Source of the DNA: Micromonospora maritima
GTDB taxonomy: Bacteria > Actinomycetota > Actinomycetes > Mycobacteriales > Micromonosporaceae
DNA: 35,839 nt
Direction: 5' to 3'
Assembly (NCBI RefSeq): GCF_902825405.1
Contig: NZ_CADEAU010000010.1
Coordinates: 1-35,839, forward strand
The position numbers were made by a program, and so were the translations under genes. Positions 7,522 to 15,183 of the stretch are shown here, in pieces. The notes under the pieces are model-generated. The model had not been told where the DNA came from. It made no database searches and saw only the letters and a program-made list of their open reading frames with translations. Every line of letters starts with the position of its first letter. Within the stretch, counting starts at the first letter, position 1.

Positions 7522-8040
7522 GTGGATCAGGTACGCCGCGCCGTCGTCTTCGCCGATCATGCCCAGTTCTACGTCCAGGACGTCGACGGGCAGATCGCTG
7601 CGGAGGAGGACGACGACTACGACTGGCCGGAGGCGTGGTCGGACGAGGCGGTCGAGGTGTGGCGCATCGGCGTGGACGGCCCCTGTTCGATCGCGGTCGG
7701 CACGGCCCGTAGCGACCACGTCGAGACGGCCCTACAGGTGCACCACGCCTGCCCGCCGTTGTGGGCTGATGCCGAGCACGTGGTGGAGGCGGATCTCGCC
7801 GTGCCGAGCGGCGTCGTGCACGTCTTCGGATGCATGGAGCGTCCCGGGCCGCAGCATCGTGTCGAGGTCCCGGTCGGGCGGTACCGGATCCGGGTCTCGC
7901 ACCTGCCGTCGGGCCCGCCCGCCGCGCCGATCCGGGCGCACCCGATCGAGCCGGGTCCGCACGTCAACTACCACCTGGACCTGTGGCCGTGCGCGGAAGC
8001 CGCAGGCGTCGCAGTCGTCCGGCGCGGCAGACCTGAGTGA
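7522..8040 (+). CDS. Conserved hypothetical protein divergent from LysR
   Basis: A 172-residue acidic, probably all-beta soluble protein. Landmarks are VVFADHAQFYVQDVDG at the N-terminus, the acidic run EEDDDYDWPEAW, IAVGTARSDHVETALQVH in the middle, and VEVPVGRYRIRVSHLP near the C-terminus. The pattern of an F-A-D-H-x-Q-F-Y start and alternating beta strands resembles small actinobacterial proteins with no assigned function; a distant relation to ComJ-like proteins is possible but not supported here. No signal peptide, membrane helix or metal motif is seen. Position suggests control by the divergent LysR regulator. The start is fixed by the leaderless promoter. Confidence 0.8.
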   Translation: MDQVRRAVVFADHAQFYVQDVDGQIAAEEDDDYDWPEAWSDEAVEVWRIGVDGPCSIAVGTARSDHVETALQVHHACPPLWADAEHVVEADLAVPSGVVHVFGCMERPGPQHRVEVPVGRYRIRVSHLPSGPPAAPIRAHPIEPGPHVNYHLDLWPCAEAAGVAVVRRGRPE

Positions 8041-8096
8041 TCCGAGGTCGGTCACCGGTCTTGCCCGACCGTCGTCCGCACGGCAAGGTCTCGAAA

Positions 8097-9470
8097 ATGG
8101 TTCCTGAAGTCGGTGCGTTGTCCCCGGCGGAGCAGCGGCTGTGGGACGCCTTTCCCCGCGGCGCGACAGTGGCGTCGGGCGGCGATTCCAGGGAGGTCGT
8201 GCGCGCCGCGGTGATCCGGTCGCTGCTCCTCGGGGCCCGCTCCGCGGATCCGGGCCATCGAGCGGCGCTGCACCTGCACGGCGTCGACGTCGTCGGCGTG
8301 CTCGACCTCTACCAGGCCGAGGTCGAGCACGCGATCGAGTTCGTGGACTGCACCTTCGACGCGGTGCCGGAACTGTCGTTCGCGCAGTTGCGCGGTGTTT
8401 CCTTCGAGGGCAGCACCCTGCCCGGTCTCGACGCCTTCGGAGCGACCGTCCAGGGCACCCTCAGCCTGGTGAAGTGCACGGTCACCGGGGCGCTCGTGGT
8501 CTACGGCGTGCACGTCAGCGGCGATCTGGACCTCGACTGGGCCCGGTTGACCGCCGACGGCCGCGCGGAGGAACTCTTCGGCGTTCGGACGGCGGCGGTG
8601 TTCGGTGACGCGGTCCAGGTGGGGCGGCACCTCTACCTGCAGGGGACGGTCGCTGCCGGAAACCTCGAACTGGGCGGTATGCGCGTGGGCGGCACGGTGC
8701 ACGCCCGACAAGGGTTGCGGGTGGAGGGCGAGCTGCGGCTGCGTGGCGCCCAGGTCGTCGGCGAGGTCGACCTCACCGACGCCGTGCTGCTGAACGCCGG
8801 CGGAGTGGCTCTCGACGCCTGGGGGCTGCGGGCCGGGCAGCTGACCCTGTCGGCGGAGCGCACGGACGGCACGGTGGACCTGCGGCACAGCCGGGTCGAG
8901 GTGGTTCGCGACGATCCGGACCGCTGGCCGTCCGAGCTGCGGCTCGACGGCGCCAGGTACACCGCGCTGGAGCCGGTCGGGACGGCCCGGGAGAGGCTGC
9001 ACTGGCTGGACCGCGACCCGAGCGGCTACCGACCGCAGCCGTACGAGCAGCTGGCCACGGTCTACCGGCAGATCGGGCACGAGTTCGAAGCCCGCACGGT
9101 GTTGCTGGTCAAGCAACGCCGGCGCCGGCGCCGTCTCTCCCCGCCGGGTGCGGCCTGGGGTCTGCTGCAGGACGCGCTGGTCGGATACGGGTACCGGCCG
9201 GGGCGGGCGGTGCTGTGGCTGCTCGTGCTGACCGCCCTCGGCACCACCGTGTTCAGCCTGCACCCACCCTGGACCGCGTCCGGCGCCACGGCCTTCCAAC
9301 CGGCGGTCTACACCCTGGATCTGCTCATCCCCATCGTCGACTTCGGTCAGGAACGGGCGTTCGGGATCGGCGGCCCGGCACAGTGGCTGGCGTACGCCCT
9401 GACAGCCATGGGCTGGATCTTGTTCACCGCCGTCGCGGCGGCCCTGACGCGGACGTTCAACCGCCCCTGA
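8097..9470 (+). CDS. Beta-helix protein with C-terminal membrane anchor (membrane-associated oxidoreductase-like)
   Basis: A 457-residue protein. Residues about 50-300 are an irregular repeat of short strands with pattern G-x-L-x-L-x-x-x-x-V/A (for example VQGTLSLVKCTVTG, VSGDLDLDWARL, GRHLYLQGTV, VEGELRLRGAQVVGEVDL), which predicts a right-handed beta-helix related to pentapeptide or bactofilin-like solenoids. A basic stretch (KQRRRRRRLSPPG) precedes two membrane helices at about 369-388 and 430-450. Such proteins are often labelled membrane-associated oxidoreductase in Streptomyces, but no redox or nucleotide motif is visible, so I would not keep that label as a function. The start chosen is ATG 8097 (MVPEVG); the frame is open 20 codons further upstream. 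Confidence 0.75.
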   Translation: MVPEVGALSPAEQRLWDAFPRGATVASGGDSREVVRAAVIRSLLLGARSADPGHRAALHLHGVDVVGVLDLYQAEVEHAIEFVDCTFDAVPELSFAQLRGVSFEGSTLPGLDAFGATVQGTLSLVKCTVTGALVVYGVHVSGDLDLDWARLTADGRAEELFGVRTAAVFGDAVQVGRHLYLQGTVAAGNLELGGMRVGGTVHARQGLRVEGELRLRGAQVVGEVDLTDAVLLNAGGVALDAWGLRAGQLTLSAERTDGTVDLRHSRVEVVRDDPDRWPSELRLDGARYTALEPVGTARERLHWLDRDPSGYRPQPYEQLATVYRQIGHEFEARTVLLVKQRRRRRRLSPPGAAWGLLQDALVGYGYRPGRAVLWLLVLTALGTTVFSLHPPWTASGATAFQPAVYTLDLLIPIVDFGQERAFGIGGPAQWLAYALTAMGWILFTAVAAALTRTFNRP

Positions 9471-9561
9471 GACGCCCGCCCGGCGCGTCGCCACCGATGG
9501 TTGTGGCTCGCCGATCGCCGGTTGTTTGATCCGCCACCCGGGCGGCCGGTGTGATGCGCCG

Positions 9562-10815
9562 GTGAGACTCGGATCGGGCTTCGGCTGGCTGTGGACGTCG
9601 TACGCGGTCAGCACGTACGGCACGTGGCTCGCGTTCGGGGCGTTTCCGCTGCTCGCGGTGCAGGTGCTGCACTCGTCGGCGTTCGCGGTGTCGCTGCTGG
9701 AGGCGGCCGGCACGGCCGTCGCGGCGGTCGCGGCGGTCCCGCTCGGGCCGTGGGTGGCGCACCGGCCCAAGCGGCAGGTGATGGTCGCCACCGACCTGGC
9801 CCGCTTCCTGGCCATGGCGAGCGTCCCGGTCGCGTACCTGCTCGGGGTTTTGTCCTACGGCCAACTGCTGGCCGTCGCGGTCGTCTGCGGCGCGGCGGGC
9901 ATCGCGTTCGGCGCGGCGTCCGGGGCGTACCTGAAGCATCTCGTTCCGGGCGGGCGCCTGCTCGTGGCGAACGCGCGGTTCGAGGGTACGAGCTGGGTGT
10001 CGACGGCGGTCGGCCCGCCGCTGGGCGGCGCGCTCGTCGGGCTGCTCGGTCCGGTCGTGACCGTCACTGCCGACGCGTCGAGCTACCTGTTGTCCGCGCT
10101 CGCGGTCCGCCGGATCCGGGGCGACGACGTGGCCGCGCCCCGCGCCCCGGGCGCCCGGCCGACCGGAGCGGACCTGGCGCGGGGCTGGCGGTTCATCGGC
10201 CAGGAGCCCGTGCTGCGGCGGCTGTTCCTCAACTCGGTGCTGGTCGGTGGCCTGATCATGGCCACCGCGCCGCTGCTGGCCGTCCTGCTGTTGGGCGACT
10301 ACCACCTCCCGCCGTGGCAGTACGGGTTGGCCTTCGGCGTCCCGGCGCTCGGCGGTCTGGTGGGTGCCCGTCTGTCCGCGCGCCTGGTCCGGCGGCACGG
10401 CCGGTACCGGGTGCTGGCCGTGTCCGGCTGGCTGCGCGCGGTCTTCCCACTCGGTCTCGCGTTCGTCGGTCCCGGCGTTCCCGGGCTGCTCACCGTCATC
10501 GTCGTCGAGGCCCTGCTGATCACCTGCATGGGCGTGTTCAACCCGGTCCACGCCACCGAACGGCTGCGCCGCACTCCCCCGGACCACACCGCCCAGGTGC
10601 TCACCGCGTGGAGCGTCGGCAGCCGGCTCACGCAGGCCGTCCTGACGCTGCTCTGGGGCGTCCTGGCGACGGTGGTCGGGCCGCTCGCCGCGATCACCGC
10701 CTCCGGGGTCCTCCTGCTCGCCACGCCGCTCCTGCTGCCCCGGCCGGAAGCGTGGCGCCGGCCCGGGTCCGGCGTGGCGTCCGAGGGTCGGCGAGCTGTC
10801 GGTGCGCCGCGCTGA
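9562..10815 (+). CDS. MFS transporter (EntS/MFS_3-like exporter)
   Basis: A 417-residue, highly hydrophobic protein with about 12 predicted membrane helices. The N-terminus GFGWLWTSYAVSTYGTWL is the standard first helix of the MFS_3 (enterobactin-exporter-like) group, and the loop between helices 2 and 3 carries AHRPKRQVMVATDLAR, the basic MFS signature region. GLAFGVPALGGLVGARLSARLVRRHG marks the equivalent position in the second half. These exporters pump drugs or siderophores using proton motive force; the substrate here is unknown. The start is uncertain: GTG 9562 lies six bases after a TGTGAT hexamer and begins just before the first helix. A TTG at 9526 would add 12 poorly fitting residues. 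Confidence 0.88.
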   Translation: MRLGSGFGWLWTSYAVSTYGTWLAFGAFPLLAVQVLHSSAFAVSLLEAAGTAVAAVAAVPLGPWVAHRPKRQVMVATDLARFLAMASVPVAYLLGVLSYGQLLAVAVVCGAAGIAFGAASGAYLKHLVPGGRLLVANARFEGTSWVSTAVGPPLGGALVGLLGPVVTVTADASSYLLSALAVRRIRGDDVAAPRAPGARPTGADLARGWRFIGQEPVLRRLFLNSVLVGGLIMATAPLLAVLLLGDYHLPPWQYGLAFGVPALGGLVGARLSARLVRRHGRYRVLAVSGWLRAVFPLGLAFVGPGVPGLLTVIVVEALLITCMGVFNPVHATERLRRTPPDHTAQVLTAWSVGSRLTQAVLTLLWGVLATVVGPLAAITASGVLLLATPLLLPRPEAWRRPGSGVASEGRRAVGAPR

Positions 10816-10822
10816 CCCCTGC

Positions 10823-11407
10823 CTAGGCCGGGCGGCCGAAGGTGACGGCGTCCCGCACGAGCGGGGGCACCCGCTCCGCGAGCTGCCGGTCCGGCCGGGC
10901 GCCGAGGGCGTCGTTGACCGTGGAGAACGCCAGCCGGAAGGCGATCAGGGTGGTGGCCTCGAAGACCTCCCGGTCGCTGAGCCCGGCGTCGCGCAGGCCC
11001 CGCACGTCGTCCTCGGTGGTGGCGTTGGGGTCCCGGACGACCTGACGAGCCCATCCGGCCAGGGCGGCCTCGCGGCCGGACAGCTCGCCGTCGGCGCCCC
11101 CCAGCACGTCCGCGGCGGTCGCCTCGTCGCTGAGGTCGGCCAGCCGGGCACCCCACGCCAGGGCGCAGTAGGCGTCGCCCCGGGCGGCCGCGGTGGCGGC
11201 CACCAGCACGGCCACCTCCCGCGCCGAGAGGCTCGAGTCGCCCAGCAGCTCGGCGCGGACCGCCTGGAACGACGCGGACACGTCCGGACGCCAGCACCAG
11301 ACGCGGGTGAGGTTGTTCACGTAGCCGTCGGAGGCGACGTCCTCGTCGTAGGCGGCGGTGACGGCCGGACCCGGGGGCGGGTCGGGAAGGAAGGTCGGGC
11401 GACTCAT
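10823..11407 (-). CDS. Carboxymuconolactone decarboxylase/AhpD-like protein with altered active site
   Basis: A 194-residue all-helical protein of the AhpD/CMD fold. The region SAREVAVLVAATAAARGDAYCALAWGARLA (60-89) is the active-site helix, where AhpD-type peroxidases have C-x-x-C-x-x-x-H. Here the first Cys is Asp78, Cys81 is kept, and the His is Trp85, so disulfide-based peroxidase chemistry is unlikely. A later stretch, LSDREVFEATTLIAFRLAFSTVNDALG, is typical of the C-terminal helix pair of two-repeat members. The ATG start follows CACACT by six bases. It is divergent from the HAD hydrolase gene and converges on the MFS gene with seven bases between. The function is unknown; it could be a non-catalytic or differently acting member. 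Confidence 0.75.
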   Translation of the reverse strand: MSRPTFLPDPPPGPAVTAAYDEDVASDGYVNNLTRVWCWRPDVSASFQAVRAELLGDSSLSAREVAVLVAATAAARGDAYCALAWGARLADLSDEATAADVLGGADGELSGREAALAGWARQVVRDPNATTEDDVRGLRDAGLSDREVFEATTLIAFRLAFSTVNDALGARPDRQLAERVPPLVRDAVTFGRPA

Positions 11408-11413
11408 GGAGGC

Positions 11414-11419
11414 AGTGTG
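11414..11419 (-). promoter_or_regulatory. -10-like CACACT, six bases before the AhpD-like start
   Basis: Minus-strand CACACT, then GCCTCC, then ATG at 11407. It fits NANNNT with leaderless spacing but lacks the first T, so it is weaker than the TANNNT cases. Confidence 0.35.
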
Positions 11420-11498
11420 CCGGAGTTTCCCGGCCACCCGGAGACCGATGGGCGACAGTTCGCGCGACCGGCTCGGGACCCTCGCGCTGATCCGCGTC

Positions 11499-11504
11499 TA
11501 TGAT
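11499..11504 (+). promoter_or_regulatory. Possible -10 element TATGAT with short leader
   Basis: TATGAT lies 33 bases before the HAD ATG. A purine-rich Shine-Dalgarno region (GGGACGGGGGAAC) sits between, so this would be an ordinary leadered transcript. No good -35 hexamer is visible. Confidence 0.4.
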
Positions 11505-11537
11505 CCACCCACGGTCCGACCGGGACGGGGGAACGAA

Positions 11538-12203
11538 ATGATCAAGTCGGTCTTCTTCGATGTCGGCGGGACGATCCTCGACGAGTCCCGCGAGTTCGCC
11601 GACTGGGCGGACTGGCTGGGCGTGCCCCGGCACACGTTCTCGGCGGTGTTCGGCGCGGTGATCGCCCGGGGCCTGGGCTACCAGGAGGTGTTCCGGGTGT
11701 TCCGGCCCGATTTCGACCTCACGGCCGAACTCGACCGTCGGGTGGCCGCCGGGGTGCCGGAGTCGTTCGGCGAGGAGGATCTCTATCCCGACGCCCGCGC
11801 GTGCCTGACCGCCCTGGCGGAGCAGGGCCTGCACCTGGGGCTGGCCGGCAACCAGCCGGCCCACGCCGAGGCCGGTCTGCGCGCCCTCGACCTGCCGGTG
11901 GACGTCATCGGCACGTCGCACGGGTGGGGCGTGGACAAGCCGGCACCGGAGTTCTTCACCCGGGTCGTCGAAGCCGGCGGCGGCGACGCGTCGTCCATCC
12001 TGTACGTCGGCGACCGGCCCGACAACGACGCCCGTCCGGCCATGGCGGCCGGCATGCCGGCGTGCCTGATCCGGCGCGGCCCGTGGGGACACATCCTCGA
12101 CATGCCCGACGTGGCGCAGCGGTGCCTGTTCCGCATCGGTTCGCTCGCCGAACTCCCGGCCCTGGTGGCCGCGCACAACGCGGCGGGTGAGCCGATTCGT
12201 TGA
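11538..12203 (+). CDS. HAD-superfamily hydrolase-like protein
   Basis: A 221-residue protein with the HAD-IA layout. Motif I is FFDVGGTILDE with nucleophile Asp8, but the usual second Asp two residues later is Gly10. Motif II should end in Thr/Ser and here reads LGLAGNQP (residues 100-107) without one. Motif III Lys134 is in GVDKPAPEFF and motif IV is YVGDRPDND (156-164), both intact. The cap domain is helical, at about 16-80. Loss of the acid/base Asp is normal in haloacid dehalogenases and argues against a plain phosphatase, yet dehalogenase residues are not evident. ATG 11538 has a strong GGGGGAAC ribosome-binding region. The substrate is unknown. Confidence 0.85.
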   Translation: MIKSVFFDVGGTILDESREFADWADWLGVPRHTFSAVFGAVIARGLGYQEVFRVFRPDFDLTAELDRRVAAGVPESFGEEDLYPDARACLTALAEQGLHLGLAGNQPAHAEAGLRALDLPVDVIGTSHGWGVDKPAPEFFTRVVEAGGGDASSILYVGDRPDNDARPAMAAGMPACLIRRGPWGHILDMPDVAQRCLFRIGSLAELPALVAAHNAAGEPIR

Positions 12204-12230
12204 TTGCACCATTCGCCCGCTTTCTGCGCC

Positions 12231-12236
12231 GATAAT
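12231..12236 (+). promoter_or_regulatory. -10-like GATAAT, six bases before ltrA start
   Basis: GATAAT, then GCCCGT, then ATG at 12243. Leaderless spacing; it differs from TANNNT only at the first base. No Shine-Dalgarno sequence precedes the ATG, which fits. Confidence 0.45.
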
Positions 12237-12242
12237 GCCCGT

Positions 12243-13544
12243 ATGGGGAGGATCATCAGGTCCCAGCTGATCAGCTGGGGTGGGCCCGGCACCCGAGCGA
12301 CCCGCCTGGAGCTCTTCTACGACCTGGTGTTCGTCTTCGCGTTCTTCAACGTCTCCATCCTCACCAGCAAGAACCTCACCGTGCAGTCGCTGCTGGAGGC
12401 GCTGCTCGTGCTGGTCCTGCTGTGGTGGTGCTGGACCGGCTTCGCCACGATCGGCAACGCGGTCCGGTCCGACGAGGGCGTCATGCCAGTCATCGGGCTC
12501 GGCATGATGGTGCCGGTGTTCCTCCTGGCGGTCAGCGTGGGTGTGGCGTTCCGCGACGAGCCGGGCGGCCTCTACGGCCCGTGGCTGTTCGCCGTGGCGT
12601 ACCTCATGACCTGGGGGTTGAAGGCGACCGCACTCTGGACCATCGTGCGGGCGCAGGGCACGCCACGCCTGCCCGCGCTGTTGCTCGTCGGGCCGGCGCT
12701 GGTCAGTACGGTGGTCATCCTGTTGGCGGCGGTGGTGCCACAGCGGGTCGTGGCAGCCGGCGCGGTGCAGAACGTGCGGATCGGGTTCTGGATCGTCGCC
12801 CTGGTGCTGGAGTACCTGGGCGGACTGTTGCTCGCTCGGACGGGCTGGCGGCTGCGCTCGGTGGGGCACGCGGCCGAGCGGCACGCGCTGATCGTGCTCG
12901 TCGCCCTCGGAGAGTCCGTGATCGCGCTGGGGATCGGCGCGTCGGCGCAGTACGGCCGCCCGGTGGGCCTGTCGACGGTTCTCGCGTCGGCGCTGGGCAT
13001 CATCGTGATCGCCGCGCTCTGGTGGCTGTACTTCGACTGGATCGCCGCGGCGGTGGAACAACGCCTGCACGGCGTACGCGGGCCGGGCCGGATCCCGCTC
13101 GCGCGGGACGTCTACACCTACCTGCACCTGCCGCTGGCCGTCGGGGTCATCCTCTTCGCCGTCAGCCTCGAGCGGCTGTTGGGCATCCTGCTGCACGCCG
13201 AGCACCCCAGCGGTGCAGAACGACCCGGTCAGTTGCATCCACTCCTGCTCTACGGCGGGGTGATCCTCTTCGTGCTCGCCCTGGCGACGATCGAGCTACG
13301 CGCGCTGCGCCGACTCGACCGGACGCTGCTGGGAGCAGCCCTGGTCCTCGCCGCACTGGTGCCGGTGGCCTACCGGGTGCCGGAACTGGCCGCGCTGGCG
13401 CTGCTCGCCGGCGTCACGCTCGGCGTCGTGGCCGTTCAGCTCCGGTTGACCGGGCCGCTACGGCGGGAGGTCCGTCAGGTGGCACTGGACGAGCAGAAGC
13501 TGGTGGAGACCGAGCTGAACCCGTGGCGGGCCCGCCGGCTGTGA
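12243..13544 (+). CDS. ltrA: Low temperature requirement protein A (LtrA) family membrane protein
   Basis: A 433-residue integral membrane protein with about 12 predicted helices. The family signature R-L-E-L-F-Y-D-L-V-F-V-F-A is at residues 21-33, and a second hallmark is LIVLVALGESVIALGIGA near the middle. LtrA was named from a Listeria mutant unable to grow in the cold; its biochemical role remains unknown. The start is supported by the GATAAT hexamer six bases upstream, although the frame is open 13 codons further. It converges on the ROK regulator with 16 bases between stops. A short remnant that looks like a second ltrA lies at 17302-17403. Confidence 0.88.
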   Translation: MGRIIRSQLISWGGPGTRATRLELFYDLVFVFAFFNVSILTSKNLTVQSLLEALLVLVLLWWCWTGFATIGNAVRSDEGVMPVIGLGMMVPVFLLAVSVGVAFRDEPGGLYGPWLFAVAYLMTWGLKATALWTIVRAQGTPRLPALLLVGPALVSTVVILLAAVVPQRVVAAGAVQNVRIGFWIVALVLEYLGGLLLARTGWRLRSVGHAAERHALIVLVALGESVIALGIGASAQYGRPVGLSTVLASALGIIVIAALWWLYFDWIAAAVEQRLHGVRGPGRIPLARDVYTYLHLPLAVGVILFAVSLERLLGILLHAEHPSGAERPGQLHPLLLYGGVILFVLALATIELRALRRLDRTLLGAALVLAALVPVAYRVPELAALALLAGVTLGVVAVQLRLTGPLRREVRQVALDEQKLVETELNPWRARRL

Positions 13545-13565
13545 ACACGCGCCACCCGGTTCAGC
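13538..13565. terminator. Possible weak hairpin between convergent ltrA and ROK genes
   Basis: GCT-GT-GAAC pairs with GTTC-AGC, with two unpaired bases in the left arm and a 12-base loop. It covers both stop codons. Stability is doubtful. Confidence 0.25.
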
Positions 13566-14781
13566 TCGCCGCGGCGGTGCGGTTTCCGAGCGGATCGTCG
13601 AGAAGCGGCGCGAAGCCCAGCTCGGCGGCGCCGATCAGAGTGGTGTCGTCACCGAACGCCGACACCCGCAACTCGACCTTGTCCCGCGACACGGGCAGCA
13701 CGTTGGCCCGGATCCGGCGGCGGACGTGCGGGGCCGAGCCCTGGAACACCTCGCGGAGCGTGCCGCCGAAGATCACCACGCCGGGGTTGAACAGGTTGAC
13801 CACGTTCGCCACCCCGATGCCCAACCAGTCCCCGACGTGTCGCAGCGCCGCCCGGGCGGCCGGGTCGCCCCGGGCCGCGTCGGTGACCACGGCCCGCACC
13901 GCGACCCGCCCGATGCTGCCGGCCGGTCGGCCGGCCGCGTCGAGCAGCGCCCGCTCACCGACCTCGGCCTCCAGGCAACCGCGGGAACCGCAACCGCAGG
14001 GCCGACCCCGGTAGGGGTTCACCAGCATGTGGCCGACCTCGGAGCCGTATCCGCCGTCCCCGCCGAGCAGCTCCCCGCCCACGATGATCCCGCCGCCCAC
14101 CCCGACGTCGCCGTGCAGGTAGACCAGGTTGCGCACCCCGACGCCGGCGCCCCGCTGGTGCTCGGCGACCGCGCCGAGGTGGGCCTCGTTGCCGACCAGC
14201 ACCGGCAGGCCCAGGTCCAACCGCCGGGCCAGTTCGACCCCGAACGCCTGGTCCACCCAGCCGAGGTCCGGCCCGTACCGCACCAGTCCGTCGCCCGGCC
14301 GGATCATCCCGCAGTAGGACGCCCCGACCCCCACGCACACCGATCCGGGTGGGGCGCCGTGGTGCAACGCCCGTCCGAGGTCGGCGAGCACGGACACCAC
14401 GAAGTCGAGGTCGGCACCGGCCCTCGGCCTGGTCGCCTCCAGGCGGGCGGCCACCACCCCGCCCAGACCGACGCGGGCGGCCACGAGCCGGTCCACCGCG
14501 ATGTCGAAGGCGAGGACGTGCACGGCGTCCGACGCCGGCCGGACCAGCAGGGACGGTCGGCCCGTCCGCCCGGCGGTCGGGGCCGGCTCCTCGCGGACGA
14601 GTCCCGCCGCCACGAGTTCGCCGGTCAGGGCCAGCACCGTGCTGCGGTTGACGCCCAGCCACTCGGCCAGCCGGACCCGGGAGACCGGGCCGCCCAGGTG
14701 GACACGCCGGAGCAACGCGGCGAGGTTGCGCCGGTGGCTGTCCCCCGCCGGGGGTCGGTCCACAGCCGGACCGTTCAGCAT
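13561..14781 (-). CDS. ROK-family transcriptional regulator
   Basis: A 406-residue protein. The N-terminal winged helix-turn-helix is at about 18-65 (VSRVRLAEWLGVNRSTVLALTG), followed by a ROK sugar-kinase-like domain. The ROK zinc site is complete: SEVGH with His251, and C-x-C-x-x-x-x-C at 262-269 followed by LE. GVGGGIIVGGELLGG (226-240) is the sugar/nucleotide region. At the kinase catalytic position the sequence reads GNEAH, so the Asp of sugar kinases is Glu199, which points to a regulator that binds but need not phosphorylate sugar. No sugar transport or catabolic gene is adjacent, so its target is not obvious. The ATG has GGAG eight bases upstream and TATCCT about 34 bases upstream. 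Confidence 0.9.
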   Translation of the reverse strand: MLNGPAVDRPPAGDSHRRNLAALLRRVHLGGPVSRVRLAEWLGVNRSTVLALTGELVAAGLVREEPAPTAGRTGRPSLLVRPASDAVHVLAFDIAVDRLVAARVGLGGVVAARLEATRPRAGADLDFVVSVLADLGRALHHGAPPGSVCVGVGASYCGMIRPGDGLVRYGPDLGWVDQAFGVELARRLDLGLPVLVGNEAHLGAVAEHQRGAGVGVRNLVYLHGDVGVGGGIIVGGELLGGDGGYGSEVGHMLVNPYRGRPCGCGSRGCLEAEVGERALLDAAGRPAGSIGRVAVRAVVTDAARGDPAARAALRHVGDWLGIGVANVVNLFNPGVVIFGGTLREVFQGSAPHVRRRIRANVLPVSRDKVELRVSAFGDDTTLIGAAELGFAPLLDDPLGNRTAAAS

Positions 14782-14869
14782 CGACCACTCCGTCGGATGG
14801 CAACTGGCACGACAAGGATAGACGGCCGACGACGCCGCGCGGTCCGGCGGCGGGCGTGCGGACGACCGG

Positions 14870-15124
14870 TCAGGCCGACGCGTCGCGCTCGCGCCGGGCC
14901 CGGTCCAGCCGGCGTCGGGCGTGGACGTCGGTCCCGGCGCGCTCGGCCAGCTCGCCGAGCCGGCCGGCCCGGACCAGCAGGTCCAGGTGCCACAGGTGGG
15001 CGTCGTGCCGGTCGGGGTCGCGGCTGTAGCACTCGGCGAACGCCTCGACCAGGGCGATCGCCGAGGCCCAGTCGCCGCGTTCCTGCGCCGCCTCCGCCGC
15101 CGCCCGGTCGAAGATCGTCGCCAT
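14870..15124 (-). CDS. Small conserved helical protein (TPR-like)
   Basis: An 84-residue, all-helical protein beginning MATIFDRAAAEAAQERGDWA. The helix-turn-helix spacing (RGDWASAIALVEAFAECYS, then AHLWHLDLLVRAGRLGELAERA) looks like one and a half tetratricopeptide-type repeats, with a basic C-terminal helix (ARRRLDRARRERD). No function is known to me. The start is supported by GATACT six bases upstream on the minus strand. It is divergent from the dehalogenase-like gene 59 bases away and follows no operon partner; the ROK gene begins 88 bases downstream on the same strand. Confidence 0.7.
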   Translation of the reverse strand: MATIFDRAAAEAAQERGDWASAIALVEAFAECYSRDPDRHDAHLWHLDLLVRAGRLGELAERAGTDVHARRRLDRARRERDASA

Positions 15125-15130
15125 CCCGCC

Positions 15131-15136
15131 AGTATC
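15131..15136 (-). promoter_or_regulatory. -10-like GATACT of a leaderless transcript
   Basis: Minus-strand GATACT, then GGCGGG, then ATG at 15124. Leaderless spacing; a weaker match because the first base is G. Confidence 0.4.
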
Positions 15137-15183
15137 GCCCGCGTGGGGGTTTGCCGACCGGCCCGCCCGGACACCTGTGGCGC

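Noticed and set aside
8052-9815. Minus-strand open frame of 587 codons.
   Set aside because: Antisense shadow of the beta-helix protein gene and the start of the MFS gene; low-complexity translation without recognisable motifs.
10299-13238. Minus-strand open frame of 979 codons.
   Set aside because: It runs antisense to the MFS and ltrA genes and alongside same-strand shadows; composition is Arg/Pro/Gly/His-rich with no domain, the usual result of GC-rich codon bias.
14782-14869. Operator for ROK autoregulation (repeat TGGCAACTGGCA near 14798).
   Set aside because: The repeat is short and direct rather than inverted, and no second site supports it.
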